Numbered from the stretch's first letter, positions 24,720 to 33,556 are shown. The stretch is 64,000 bases of DNA from an uncultured Maribacter sp. (GCF_947500405.1 NZ_CANMRY010000004.1:186001-250000); one strand, 5' to 3'. The notes: a model not told the origin generated them from the letters alone. Program-made: numbers and translations.

Positions 24720-26183
24720 TTATTTTTTCTTAGCTACTATTTCATCTATTTTTCTTACGAAAAGTTGCTTTTCTTTAATCATTTCGGCAAGACCTTTTGG
24801 TATCATTTCTTCCCATCCTTCTTCATTGTTTGTGATTTTTTTAAGAACATCTCTAGAAAAAATATGCATAATTTCTGGGTCGTAATCAAAAATGTCCATA
24901 ACCTTTCCGTTATATTTAAAGAACTTATAAAGTTCTTTCATTCTTGGGTGTACTTTAACGTTGTTACTAGTCATTATCTGCCCAGTTTCTGTGTTTTTCA
25001 TTGGGTATAAGTAAACTTGTAAATCTTTAAAGAATAATTTACCAAAAGCTTCTAAAATACCACCGCTTAAATGTCTATAATATTTTTCATCAAAGATGTC
25101 TACTAAATTATTAACCCCCATAGTAAGGCCAATTCTAGCTTTAGTATAATTATTAAAATATTCTACAAGTTTGTAGTATTCTTGGAACTTAGAAATCATA
25201 ACTGTGTGCCCTAAAGAACAAAGTAATTGAGCTCTATCCATAAAATCTTGTTCATCAATTTCTCCAGAAGCTTTTAAGTTAGATAGGGTTATTTCAAAAA
25301 TAACAATGGTTTTTTCTTCTTCCACCATTTTATCTCGTATAAAAATATCATACGATTTTTTAAACATATCTTCATTAACCTTCGTTACTGGCCTAAAACT
25401 ACCCCTAAGTGCTAGAATGTTCTTTTTATATAAAACAGCTGCAGGTAATAAATTATTACCATCAGGGCCAAACATAACAGCATCTGTCATATCATTCTTA
25501 ATAAGTCTTAAACTCATTAAGCGATTATCTACTTTTTTAAAATTTGGGCCAGAGAAATTAATCATATCAATTTCAACAGTATCCTTATCTATATGATCGT
25601 ATAGATATTGTAATAATTTTTTTGGGTTGTGGTATTTATAAAAGGCACCATATATTAAGTTAACACCAAGAATACCTAAAGTTTCTTGTTGTAAGCGAGC
25701 TTCATTTTGTTTAAAACGAACATGTAAAATAATTTCGTCTAATTCTTTTTGTTTTGGGTCTAGTTGAAAACGAATACCAATCCAACCATGACCTTTATAA
25801 CGCTTAGAAAAATCAATAGTTGCAACAGTATTTGCATAAGAGAAAAACAGACGATCGGGATGGTTTTCCCTACTAATACGCTCTTCCATTAATTGCATTT
25901 CATAATCTAGCATTGTTTTTAAGCGCGCTTGAGATACGTAGCGTCCATCATTTTCTACACCATAAATAGCATCACTAAAATCTTTGTCATAGGCACTCAT
26001 TGCTTTTGCAATTGTACCAGATGCGCCGCCTGATCTAAAAAAATGCCTTGCAGTCTCCTGACCCGCACCAATTTCAGCAAAAGTTCCGTAAATATCTGGA
26101 TTAAGGTTTATACGCAAGGTTTTTGCTTTTATGGAAGGAATGTTTTCAAATACATTATTATCCTTTTTAAGAACTGAAGCCAT
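24720..26183 (-). CDS. Conserved Bacteroidota protein of unknown function, about 490 residues
   Basis: 487 residues from MASVLKKDNNVFENIPSIKA. Notable blocks are YGTFAEIGAGQETARHFF, TIAKAMSAYDKDFSDAIYG, FFSYANTVATIDF and GHGWIGIRFQ. Some annotations label this family TonB-dependent receptor or nicotinate-nucleotide adenylyltransferase, but there is no signal peptide, no beta-barrel pattern and no HxGH nucleotidyltransferase motif, so neither name is supported here. The G-A-G-Q-E-T segment is glycine-rich but is not a standard Walker A. An ATG at 26225 would overlap the next gene and the TAACTTTG promoter box at 26204-26211, so 26183 is preferred. Confidence 0.75.
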   Translation of the reverse strand: MASVLKKDNNVFENIPSIKAKTLRINLNPDIYGTFAEIGAGQETARHFFRSGGASGTIAKAMSAYDKDFSDAIYGVENDGRYVSQARLKTMLDYEMQLMEERISRENHPDRLFFSYANTVATIDFSKRYKGHGWIGIRFQLDPKQKELDEIILHVRFKQNEARLQQETLGILGVNLIYGAFYKYHNPKKLLQYLYDHIDKDTVEIDMINFSGPNFKKVDNRLMSLRLIKNDMTDAVMFGPDGNNLLPAAVLYKKNILALRGSFRPVTKVNEDMFKKSYDIFIRDKMVEEEKTIVIFEITLSNLKASGEIDEQDFMDRAQLLCSLGHTVMISKFQEYYKLVEYFNNYTKARIGLTMGVNNLVDIFDEKYYRHLSGGILEAFGKLFFKDLQVYLYPMKNTETGQIMTSNNVKVHPRMKELYKFFKYNGKVMDIFDYDPEIMHIFSRDVLKKITNNEEGWEEMIPKGLAEMIKEKQLFVRKIDEIVAKKK

Positions 26184-26203
26184 TTTTTGAAATTTAATTT
26201 TCA

Positions 26204-26211
26204 CAAAGTTA
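26204..26211 (-). promoter_or_regulatory. -7 box (TAACTTTG) for the unknown 487-residue protein gene
   Basis: On the minus strand TAACTTTG matches TAnnTTTG, 21 bases before the ATG at 26183. Confidence 0.5.
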
Positions 26212-26245
26212 GAAAGTTTGCGCAATCAATTAAATATTTATGTTA

Positions 26246-26253
26246 TAAATTTG
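26246..26253 (+). promoter_or_regulatory. -7 box (TAAATTTG) for the MBL-fold hydrolase gene
   Basis: TAAATTTG matches TAnnTTTG and would place transcription start near 26260, a few bases before the TTG at 26272. This supports the short form of the hydrolase. Confidence 0.45.
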
Positions 26254-26271
26254 AAAGAAAATAATTATAGT

Positions 26272-27039
26272 TTGAAAATTACTTTTTTGGGAACAGGAAC
26301 ATCGCAAGGAATCCCAGTTATTGGGAGTACGCATCCTGTATGTTTAAGCAGTAATCCAAAAGATAAAAGACTTAGAGTATCTGTTTTAATTAGCTGGGAA
26401 AATTATAATTATGTAATAGATTGTGGCCCAGATTTTAGACAACAAATGCTTGCAAATCCTATATCTAAATTAGACGGAGTTTTATTTACGCATGAGCATG
26501 CCGATCATACTGCGGGTATAGATGATATTAGACCTTTTTTCTTTAGACAAGGAGATATTTCTATTTATGGGCATAGAAGGGTTTTAAAATCTTTAAAAAA
26601 AAGGTTTGATTATATTTTTGCACAAGAAAATAGATATCCTGGCGCTCCAGCTGTTACTGCTACTGAAGTTATAAATAATAAAAATATACTGCTAGGAAAT
26701 ATAAAAGTAATACCAATAGAAGGGGACCATAATAATTTACAAGTTTTTGGTTATAGATTTCTAGGCTTTACTTATTTAACTGATGTTAAGTATGTTGCAG
26801 AAGAAGAAATAGAAAAAATAAAAGGTTCAACAGTATTAGTGATTAATGCACTTAGAGAAGAACCGCACCATTCTCATTTTAATTTAGAAGAGGCTTTGGC
26901 TTTTGTAGAAAAAGTACAACCACAGAAAACTTATTTTACGCATATTAGTCATCTTTTAGGTTTTCATGACGATGTGGAGAAAAAATTGCCAGAAAACGTA
27001 CATTTGGCATACGATAACCTTACTATAACAATACAATAA
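26272..27039 (+). CDS. MBL-fold metallo-hydrolase (PhnP-like), TTG start
   Basis: A metallo-beta-lactamase fold protein. It opens with KITFLGTGTSQGIP and carries the zinc motif HEHADHTAG, then EGDHNN, the late FTYLTD aspartate and THISHLLG. The PhnP/RNase Z-like ligand set is complete, so a phosphodiesterase or related hydrolase activity is likely; the substrate is unknown. There is no in-frame ATG near the 5' end. TTG codons at 26218, 26251 and 26272 are possible; the last matches the start of this fold and lies just after a -7 box. The product from 26272 is 255 residues. Confidence 0.82.
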   Translation: MKITFLGTGTSQGIPVIGSTHPVCLSSNPKDKRLRVSVLISWENYNYVIDCGPDFRQQMLANPISKLDGVLFTHEHADHTAGIDDIRPFFFRQGDISIYGHRRVLKSLKKRFDYIFAQENRYPGAPAVTATEVINNKNILLGNIKVIPIEGDHNNLQVFGYRFLGFTYLTDVKYVAEEEIEKIKGSTVLVINALREEPHHSHFNLEEALAFVEKVQPQKTYFTHISHLLGFHDDVEKKLPENVHLAYDNLTITIQ

Positions 27040-27048
27040 AAAAAATTC

Positions 27049-27543
27049 ATGAAAAATAAACTTTTTCTTTACCTATTTATTTTTGCATCTTTAATAGCAT
27101 TATATCTTTTTGTTAGCGGGGGATCTATGGTAGATGCCAAAGAAAAACGAATTTTAGGATTAGAGAATAAAGTAATTCAATTACAAGATTCTGTACAGAG
27201 TACTGAGCTTAAGGCGTTAGAAATGCAATATTTTTCTTTAGAAAATAATGATGATGCTTTAGCGTATTATGATCACTTAAAGCTTAAAGATGCCACGCGT
27301 TACATTTCGGATAAATTATTAGAAACAAATGAAACAAAAGGAAATAACCCTTTAATACCTTATGAAGGTATGGAGAACGATTTTAAGATAAATAAGATTA
27401 AAATCTTAAATCACAAATGGATTATTGCCGATTTCTCTGATGGCAAATATTGGGGAGAAGTTCTAATTAAATATGAGCTTAAGGACGATTTAGGAGTAGA
27501 TTTTTCTCTTGTAGACCATCTTTTATATACCCGTAGTAATTAA
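27049..27543 (+). CDS. Membrane-anchored hypothetical protein
   Basis: 164 residues. One hydrophobic N-terminal segment (NKLFLYLFIFASLIALYLFV) is followed by a short predicted coiled coil (KRILGLENKVIQLQDSVQSTELKALEMQ, about residues 33-60) and a small alpha/beta domain. The segment KWIIADFSDGKYWGEVLIKYEL would be a beta hairpin. No known domain was recognised. It begins nine bases after the MBL hydrolase stop, so the two are cotranscribed. Its last four bases overlap the end of the convergent serine hydrolase gene. Confidence 0.65.
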   Translation: MKNKLFLYLFIFASLIALYLFVSGGSMVDAKEKRILGLENKVIQLQDSVQSTELKALEMQYFSLENNDDALAYYDHLKLKDATRYISDKLLETNETKGNNPLIPYEGMENDFKINKIKILNHKWIIADFSDGKYWGEVLIKYELKDDLGVDFSLVDHLLYTRSN

Positions 27544-28199
27544 ATTTTATCTTCTAACCATTTTTTAAAGGAGTAAAAATTCTGTGGCGCAACACCATGC
27601 CCAACAGGAAATTCTTCATATAAATGTTCTATTCCTAAATTGGAAAGAAAAGGAGCCGATCTTTGTGCCCAGTCCACAGGAATTACTTGATCTACAGAGC
27701 CATGAGAAGCATATATACTTAAAGAAGCATGTGATTTTTTTGTATAATCTTCTTTTAAAATGGCTTCGTTAATGTAGCCACTTAAAGCTATTACATTTTT
27801 AATTTTTTCTGGGTAAGATAAGGCAACGGCATAACTAAGAATAGTACCTTGACTAAAACCTAATAAGGTTACATTATCTTTATCTAAGTTGTATGCGGTA
27901 CATGCTTCCTCTATAAAAACAATTATTTTATCTCTAGATACTAAGGCTTGTTCATCATCACTCCATTTTCCTTTTTCCGCATCAAAATTAATAGCATACC
28001 AAGCATTACCTTGTGGTTGCATAGGGTAAGGAGCTCTTACCGATATTATGCAAAGTTCTTCTGGTAATTCAGGAGCAAAAGAAAATAAATCCTCCTCATT
28101 ACTACCATAACCATGAAACATAAAAAGTACTGGGATTTTTTCTGTTGTTTTTGTAGATGGTTTTATAAGATGTTCTAAAGAAAGTGGTGCAGTTGTCAT
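27540..28199 (-). CDS. Alpha/beta-hydrolase, phospholipase/carboxylesterase type
   Basis: 219 residues with a complete serine-hydrolase triad: S116 in LLGFSQGT, D170 in HGSVDQVIP and H201 in PVGHGV. The early FMFHGYGSNEEDLF supplies the oxyanion-hole region. This is the abhydrolase_2 (carboxylesterase/lysophospholipase) family. There is no signal peptide, so it should be cytoplasmic. It is the last gene of a minus-strand run with two small membrane proteins, starting two bases after the stop of the one before it; the substrate is unknown. Confidence 0.85.
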   Translation of the reverse strand: MTTAPLSLEHLIKPSTKTTEKIPVLFMFHGYGSNEEDLFSFAPELPEELCIISVRAPYPMQPQGNAWYAINFDAEKGKWSDDEQALVSRDKIIVFIEEACTAYNLDKDNVTLLGFSQGTILSYAVALSYPEKIKNVIALSGYINEAILKEDYTKKSHASLSIYASHGSVDQVIPVDWAQRSAPFLSNLGIEHLYEEFPVGHGVAPQNFYSFKKWLEDKI

Positions 28200-28200
28200 A

Positions 28201-28515
28201 TTATTGAATAAAAGTAAACCATTTTTGAAATAAAGGACCTAACACAGGAACCGACTGTTTTTTATCTGTAATGGCACCTATAAATCCATAACCCCATAAA
28301 ACAACATAAAAAATGTATAAGCCATACCATGCATACGCATTAAACCATTGGCTTAAAAATAAAGCAAAGCCTAAAAAAGTAATATGTAAACCAAAAGCTT
28401 GTCTAGTATGAAACCTAGCATAATCATGCTTTGGCTCTAAATTCATAGTAATTGCTATTAAAGCACCTACAATAGTAAAGTATGCTGTTATTGCTGTAGT
28501 TTTTCCTTCAGGCAT
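28201..28515 (-). CDS. Small DUF4870/Tic20-like membrane protein, copy 2
   Basis: 104 residues with three or four hydrophobic helices. The pattern TTAITAYFTIVGALIAITMN, then YARFHTRQAFGLHI, then the late YGFIGAITDKKQSVPVLG, is that of the DUF4870/Tic20-like group. The function is unknown. A similar protein lies immediately upstream at 28607-28924, sharing the layout K-T-x-A-I-x-x-Y-x-T-(I/V) and an FH-x-x-Q-(A/S) motif, so the pair is probably an old duplication. It is followed after one base by the esterase gene. Confidence 0.65.
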   Translation of the reverse strand: MPEGKTTAITAYFTIVGALIAITMNLEPKHDYARFHTRQAFGLHITFLGFALFLSQWFNAYAWYGLYIFYVVLWGYGFIGAITDKKQSVPVLGPLFQKWFTFIQ

Positions 28516-28550
28516 TCTAAAATTTTTTGCAAGTTATACATTTTGAAACT

Positions 28551-28579
28551 AAAAAAGAGGTGCAAATTGCGCCTCCTTT
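28551..28579 (-). terminator. Hairpin terminator between the two small membrane protein genes
   Basis: On the minus strand AAAAGGAGGCGCAATTTGCACCTC folds to GAGG-GC/GC-CCTC and is followed by six T residues. It may attenuate transcription into the copy-2 and esterase genes. Confidence 0.65.
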
Positions 28580-28606
28580 TGTTATTCCTTAAAATAAAAT
28601 ACGTTA

Positions 28607-28924
28607 TTATCCAATATTACCAATAATAGGCAATTTTTCATCTTTTAAGCTATTAGCATTCATTACGCCTAATACCATAAAAACTAATGGCGCATAGGAT
28701 AAAAATTTTAGTATAGAAAGCCCTGTAACAGATATTATAATACCCATTGAAACAGAAATTATTATCCCTAGGATAAACACTCTTAAAGATTGCCCTATAT
28801 GAAAAGAAACAAATTCATTTTCTTTATCGCCCCTGGTACTAAAATATGCAATTAATAATCCAATAACAGTAATATAGCTTATTATAGCCATTGTTTTTCC
28901 TTGTTCTTTTATGCTCTGATCCAT
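28607..28924 (-). CDS. Small DUF4870/Tic20-like membrane protein, copy 1
   Basis: 105 residues with three hydrophobic segments. It starts with a short charged leader (MDQSIKEQGK), then helices at about 11-27, 49-75 and 77-92, with FVSFHIGQSLRVF between the first two. The end, LKDEKLPIIGNIG, resembles VPVLG at the end of copy 2. The role is unknown. It is 45 bases downstream of the dihydroorotase-like gene and separated from copy 2 by a hairpin terminator. Confidence 0.65.
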   Translation of the reverse strand: MDQSIKEQGKTMAIISYITVIGLLIAYFSTRGDKENEFVSFHIGQSLRVFILGIIISVSMGIIISVTGLSILKFLSYAPLVFMVLGVMNANSLKDEKLPIIGNIG

Positions 28925-28969
28925 TTTATTTAGTTTTTAGTAGTAGTTATAATAATATCCTAAAGATAG

Positions 28970-30223
28970 TTAAAAAAGAATTTCATTATTAGTTATAATA
29001 CCATATACTTTTCCTCTAAGTTCTTTTTCTATAAAGGCAGAATTTTTACTAGTAGAAACAATGTTCTCTTTTTTAAAACTAAAAGTTTCTTCAGGATTAA
29101 AAAGAGTTATAGATGCTTTTTCTCCTTCTTTAATTTTAGGAGTCTCTAAACCATATCGTTCTCTTCCTTTTGTTAAAATTTCAATAGTTTTTTCTAATCC
29201 AAAAAGAGGAGTAAGAGAACCAAAAGCACTTTCTAAGCCAATAGTGCCATAGTCTGCATTATCAAACTCTACTTTCTTATTTTCAATGTTTATAGGCGTA
29301 TGATCCGATGTCACAAAATCGATGACTCCGTCTTTAACTCCTTTTATTAAAGCTTTACAGTCTTTACTGGTTCGTAAAGGTGGCATTACTTTGTAATTAC
29401 TATCAAAATCATGTAAAACAGTATCGTCAAAAATTAGATTATGTATAGCAACACTACAGCTTACATTAAGTCCTTTCTTTTTTGCATTGGCTATTAGTTT
29501 TACTCCATTTGCTGTAGATATTGTTGGTACGTGTAGTTTGCCTCCAGCATATTCTAATATAAATAAATCTCTTACTATTTGTAGTTCTTCTGCCAGAGCA
29601 GGAATACCTTTTAATCCTAACCTTGTACTTACGGCTCCTTCGTTTACAATGCCTTTTCCTGCTATTTTTTTGTCTAAAGGATAAGAGTATACTAGCCCTT
29701 TAAAACTTTCGGTATACTGTAAAGCAATTTTTAAAAGATTAGGGTTATCTATTGATTGTTTTGTATCATAAAAACCAACTGCACCCGCATTTTTCATGTC
29801 AAACAATTCTGCTAAAGATTCTCCCTTTGCATCATTTGTTAAGCATCCTAAAGGGTATAAGTTTACTCCTTTATTTTGTTCTGCATTTTTTAAGAAAACA
29901 ATATCAGAACTAGTATCTGGAACAGGAGTAGAGCTAGGGTTTAAAATAATGTCTGTAAAACCACTTTTGGCAGCAGTTGCTATTCCATTTGCAATAGTTT
30001 CTCTTTCTTCATAACCTGGCTCTCCAAAGCTTACACTACTATCAAACCAACCAATAGATACATGTAAGTTTTTTAATTTTATTTCTTTTGTATTTGCCAG
30101 AGTATCTATTTTAGAAGCTATAGAGCTTATGTTTCCATTTTTTATTAGAATATCTCTTTTTTTAAGATGAAGTCCTTTGTTAGAACTATCGACTATTGTG
30201 GCAGATTTTAAAAGTATATTCAT
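28970..30223 (-). CDS. Dihydroorotase-like protein lacking the metal-binding histidines
   Basis: 417 residues with the amidohydrolase TIM-barrel layout of type I dihydroorotases: the GFTDIILNPSSTPVPD block, FVTSDHTPI, and a C-terminal composite beta-sandwich. The strand-1 D-x-H-x-H motif reads FDSSVSFGEPG, with D61 kept but S63 and S65 where the histidines should be. The usual HxxH(I/V)ST reads LHVPTIST. The metal centre therefore cannot form normally. Metal-less dihydroorotase homologues (for example PyrC-prime of pseudomonads) serve as structural partners of aspartate carbamoyltransferase; this role is plausible but inferred. It lies in the middle of a minus-strand operon. Confidence 0.85.
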   Translation of the reverse strand: MNILLKSATIVDSSNKGLHLKKRDILIKNGNISSIASKIDTLANTKEIKLKNLHVSIGWFDSSVSFGEPGYEERETIANGIATAAKSGFTDIILNPSSTPVPDTSSDIVFLKNAEQNKGVNLYPLGCLTNDAKGESLAELFDMKNAGAVGFYDTKQSIDNPNLLKIALQYTESFKGLVYSYPLDKKIAGKGIVNEGAVSTRLGLKGIPALAEELQIVRDLFILEYAGGKLHVPTISTANGVKLIANAKKKGLNVSCSVAIHNLIFDDTVLHDFDSNYKVMPPLRTSKDCKALIKGVKDGVIDFVTSDHTPINIENKKVEFDNADYGTIGLESAFGSLTPLFGLEKTIEILTKGRERYGLETPKIKEGEKASITLFNPEETFSFKKENIVSTSKNSAFIEKELRGKVYGIITNNEILF

Positions 30224-30275
30224 AATAAGGTACTTTTCTTTTTATAGGTATTCTTTAGTGTATAAAGTATAATGC

Positions 30276-32195
30276 TTACTTTAAAATTTTTTGAAATAGT
30301 ATTTCAAGAAATATAAAAAGTAACGCTAAAATAATAAACCATTTCCAAAGGGCATTTATAGAGTTGTCTTTTTGCATTTCTGTAAAAAGATTTTCTATAC
30401 TTGTTCCAACACTTTTTGCATTCAAATTTTCTATTGGTACATAGTTTAAATTACTTTCGGAACGAGTATAATTAAAACTTATATTTTGTATTGTATTTTC
30501 TTTATTATTTACTTGATAAATACCATCTTTCGTAGGGTTGTCAAAAAAGGATAAACTTACTTTATTAACAAAAGATTCTTGTCTTGGTATAAATTGATAT
30601 TCTCCTTTTTTAACCGTTAAAATTTGGTCTCTTCCTAAGGAAACATTTAAATCTATAGTTGTATTAGCTCCTAGTTGTGTATACAATTGCGGCAATTTTA
30701 AGCTTTGTGCAGCCATGGAATAAAAGGTAGGAACAATTAAGGGCGAATTTTTAAAGTTAGAATTCTCTGTAGAAAGAGAAGCAGAAAAAAGATAAAACCC
30801 TTTAGTACCTATTAAAAATGCTGCATTGTTTTGATAGGATAACACCGCAGGAGCATTGGTGTTTAAAGTATAATTAGTTTTAGTAATTGGGTTTTGGAAA
30901 TTAGTAACTTTTTTCTCAAATACATTACTATATATTGGATGACTAAAAGTAATGTTTGTTATTTTTTGCTCTTTGTTTATGTTTTTTTGTAAACTACTAT
31001 TATTATAATATGTTGTTAACGTTTTATATGAATTTGCATCAATAGTAATGTCTGGAATAATAATTAGTGTACCTCCTTCTTTTGTAAACGAATGTAAAGC
31101 AGTAGTTAACGAATTAGGAATAGTAGGCAACTCATTAAGAATTATAGTATTTTGTTTTTGCAATAAACTATAATTAAGATTTTTTAAACTGTAGGTTTTA
31201 AAACTAAATTTGTCTTTGGTATATATTCTATTAAGGAAAGAATTTTTTTTCCCTATTGCTAGCACTTTTATTTTAGGCTCAATATCTAGGTTAAAATATA
31301 AGGTGTTATCGTATTTAAACCCATTATCTATAATATGTAGCTTCCCATGTATAGTTTCGTTTTTTGGGATGGTAAAAGTTACGTTTGCTTTTTTGTTATT
31401 ATTAAAAACGGCTGCGGTTTTAGCTATAAGTTTATCCTTGTTATAAAGAGAAACTGGTGTACTTTTAATAGCTGTACTGCTAGTTAAATTTGCTACAATA
31501 TTTATGTTTTCATCTTTTACTTCTTTTAGGAAAAGAGAATCTATACTAATATTAGTTATGCTACTTGGTCTTTTAACAATAAAATTGGTGTTGTTTTTTT
31601 GTAAACTATCTAGTACTATAGAGCTCTTACTTTCTTGAAAATCAGAAATTAGTATAGTGTTTTTAATAGAGGAGGGGTTATCAGAAAAAAGTGTCTTAGC
31701 TTTTAATAAAATAGCATCTAAAGGTAATTGAGTGGTACTATGCTCCAGAGAAAGCAATTCGTTCTGAATTTCTTTAATAGCTACATTTTTAAATACTTTG
31801 TTGTTTGTAAAAAGACTTGTTTTTTCATTTTTTGGAGAGGTTTTCAATAATTCTTGAATACTAGAAGTTAATAAAGTTCCATTTTCTGTAGGCGCTTGCA
31901 TACTAAAAGAATTATCTATGTAAATTACAGTTTCTTTAGTTACTAAAGCCGATTTGTTAGCAAAAAATGGTTGCGCAAAAGCAAGTATTAATGCTGCAAT
32001 AATTCCTAATCTACTTAACAATAGTAGCCACTTTTTTATAGAACTACTTTTTCTGGATTCAGAAATAACTTCTTGTAAAAGTTTTACATTAGTAAAAGGT
32101 GTTTTCTTAAATTTTCTAAGCTGAAAAAGATGAATAATAATAGGGATAACTAGTAGAAAAAGCCCCCAAAGAAGTTCTGGATATTTAAACTGCAT
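30276..32195 (-). CDS. BatA-domain membrane protein with vWA-like region
   Basis: About 639 residues from MQFKYPELLWGLFLLVIPI. The N-terminal 90 residues are the BatA membrane domain: two helices with HLFQLRKFKKTPFTNVKLL between them. A vWA-like fold follows, with the metal-site opening YIDNSFSM (D-x-S-x-S). A long Ig/sandwich-rich region and one C-terminal membrane helix (LWKWFIILALLFIFLEILF) complete it. Related proteins lie in MoxR/Bat aerotolerance-type clusters. An ATG at 32237 would add 14 hydrophobic residues; the family start is at 32195. It is cotranscribed with the dihydroorotase-like gene 52 bases downstream. Confidence 0.82.
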   Translation of the reverse strand: MQFKYPELLWGLFLLVIPIIIHLFQLRKFKKTPFTNVKLLQEVISESRKSSSIKKWLLLLSRLGIIAALILAFAQPFFANKSALVTKETVIYIDNSFSMQAPTENGTLLTSSIQELLKTSPKNEKTSLFTNNKVFKNVAIKEIQNELLSLEHSTTQLPLDAILLKAKTLFSDNPSSIKNTILISDFQESKSSIVLDSLQKNNTNFIVKRPSSITNISIDSLFLKEVKDENINIVANLTSSTAIKSTPVSLYNKDKLIAKTAAVFNNNKKANVTFTIPKNETIHGKLHIIDNGFKYDNTLYFNLDIEPKIKVLAIGKKNSFLNRIYTKDKFSFKTYSLKNLNYSLLQKQNTIILNELPTIPNSLTTALHSFTKEGGTLIIIPDITIDANSYKTLTTYYNNSSLQKNINKEQKITNITFSHPIYSNVFEKKVTNFQNPITKTNYTLNTNAPAVLSYQNNAAFLIGTKGFYLFSASLSTENSNFKNSPLIVPTFYSMAAQSLKLPQLYTQLGANTTIDLNVSLGRDQILTVKKGEYQFIPRQESFVNKVSLSFFDNPTKDGIYQVNNKENTIQNISFNYTRSESNLNYVPIENLNAKSVGTSIENLFTEMQKDNSINALWKWFIILALLFIFLEILFQKILK

Positions 32196-32265
32196 ACCTC
32201 TTATTAATTTCCCAAAGATACTTAAAAAAATAAGCATAAGTTTCTTTTTTTATTTAAGAAATATT

Positions 32266-33273
32266 CTAACAAAAGATAAAATAATCTTTTCCCTGTCGTT
32301 TGTTTTTTTCTTTAAAGAAACTTTTAATTTTCAGTTGCTCTTTTTCGTTTGCAACGGTGATTATGCATTGCGGATTTTGTAAATCAGAAATAGAATTAAA
32401 ATGTTCTAATATCTTGTTATAAATTTCTTTTCCTATTTTTTTTGGATTATCACAGTGCCAAGTAAAGGCAACTCCTTTTTTATATAGGATTTTTGCAATT
32501 TCTTTTCCTTTATTGCCTGCTCCCCATAACGCTAATGGTCTGTTTGGATTAAAATCTAACTCCAGAAAATAATGCATTTTTAAGTCTATAAAATAATTAG
32601 CCGCATAGTGTTCACTAGTTCTAGAGGTACGTGTAGTATAATCTCTCCAATAATGAAGCATTTCTGAACAAGGAATAACCTTTAACCCTTTTTCATAAAA
32701 TCTGAATGTTAGGTCATAATCTTCTGGATATCTATTAGAAAAAAAAGCACCGCAATCCTCAAAATCTTCTTTATAAACCATCCAACAAGGAGATGGAATA
32801 ACACATTCTTTGTAAATTTCTTTAAAATTAGTTCCATTTTCGGTTAGCCCGTTTAGCCATTTCTCATAACGCGCATAACCGTTGCTAATGCCTTCCTTTG
32901 CAAAGTAGTTTACTTTTCCTGTTGCTACATGCCCCTTGCCATTTTCTATTAAATTATTTACTAGAATAGATAATTTATTAATGGGCATTATGTCATCAGA
33001 ATCCATTCTTGTTATAAATTTCCCATTACTTTTTGCGTAAGCCAAACGTAAAGCATCTATGATTCCTGTGCCAGAATTAGAGTATACCTTTATTCTAGTA
33101 TATTTCTCTGAAAAGCTCTTTAAAATAGCTAAACTAGAATCGGTTGATGTATCGTCAACAGCTAAAACTTCCCAGTTTTTATATTCTTGTTCTACTATAG
33201 AGTCTATACATTCTTTTAAAAATGTCTCGGTGTTTTTTACAGGTATAAGAATACTTACTAAAGCGTTTTGCAT
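32266..33273 (-). CDS. Family 2 glycosyltransferase
   Basis: 335 residues. The GT-A fold begins with VSILIPVKNTETFLKECIDSI; AVDDTSTDSS is the UDP-binding loop and RMDSDDIMP supplies the metal-binding D-x-D. PEDYDLTFRF is the acceptor-side E-D-x-D block. The C-terminal 90 residues (RPLALWGAGNKGKEIAKILYKKG) look like a small Rossmann-type nucleotide-binding extension found in some GT2 proteins. It would add a sugar to a surface glycan; the acceptor is unknown. The gene heads the minus-strand run and diverges from the thiamine operon. Confidence 0.85.
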   Translation of the reverse strand: MQNALVSILIPVKNTETFLKECIDSIVEQEYKNWEVLAVDDTSTDSSLAILKSFSEKYTRIKVYSNSGTGIIDALRLAYAKSNGKFITRMDSDDIMPINKLSILVNNLIENGKGHVATGKVNYFAKEGISNGYARYEKWLNGLTENGTNFKEIYKECVIPSPCWMVYKEDFEDCGAFFSNRYPEDYDLTFRFYEKGLKVIPCSEMLHYWRDYTTRTSRTSEHYAANYFIDLKMHYFLELDFNPNRPLALWGAGNKGKEIAKILYKKGVAFTWHCDNPKKIGKEIYNKILEHFNSISDLQNPQCIITVANEKEQLKIKSFFKEKNKRQGKDYFIFC

Positions 33274-33354
33274 GGGTGCAAGGTAATTAAAAGGAAAAAT
33301 AAAATTATAGAATTTTGTAATCTTGTTTTGGATAATTTGCTACATTTACAGAGT

Positions 33355-33437
33355 AAACTTTAGGGGTGTTCCTATTTTTAGGAACTGAGACATACCCTTT
33401 GAACCTGATGCGGTTAGTACCGCCGAAGGGAAAAGTT
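33355..33437 (+). promoter_or_regulatory. TPP (THI-box) riboswitch
   Basis: The conserved cores are all present: AGGGGTG (33362-33368), ACTGAGA (33384-33390), ACCCTTTGAACCTGAT (33394-33409), GGTTAGTACCG (33412-33422) and CGAAGGGA (33424-33431). P1 is AACTTT (33356-33361) paired with AAAGTT (33432-33437). It binds thiamine pyrophosphate and should shut off the thi operon that starts 120 bases downstream. Confidence 0.97.
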
Positions 33438-33506
33438 GAAAAGTGTATTGCAATATACATTTACAACCTTTTCATAAAGCACATTTGTTCTTTTTGTGTT
33501 TTTTTC
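33438..33506 (+). promoter_or_regulatory. Expression platform of the TPP riboswitch
   Basis: A hairpin with outer stem GAAAAG/CTTTTC (33438-33443 with 33468-33473) encloses a TGTAT/ATACA stem. It is followed by AAAGCACA (33476-33483) and TGTGTTTT (33495-33502), an 8-bp stem with one G-U pair ending in a T run. The second stem is a likely conditional terminator. Which alternative pairing joins it to P1 cannot be settled by eye. Confidence 0.6.
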
Positions 33507-33556
33507 AAAGAAATCTTAAGCCTTTATAATTTACAGCATATTTAAATATACTGTAT

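Noticed and set aside
27584..27772. Plus-strand frame opposite the serine hydrolase
   Set aside because: The opposing hydrolase has a complete catalytic triad, so this is a shadow frame.
33311..33339. Promoter TTTG ... TAATTTG before the TPP riboswitch
   Set aside because: The -7 element is one base short of TAnnTTTG and the spacing to the -33 TTTG is about 15 rather than 19-21 bases, so it was not listed as a feature.
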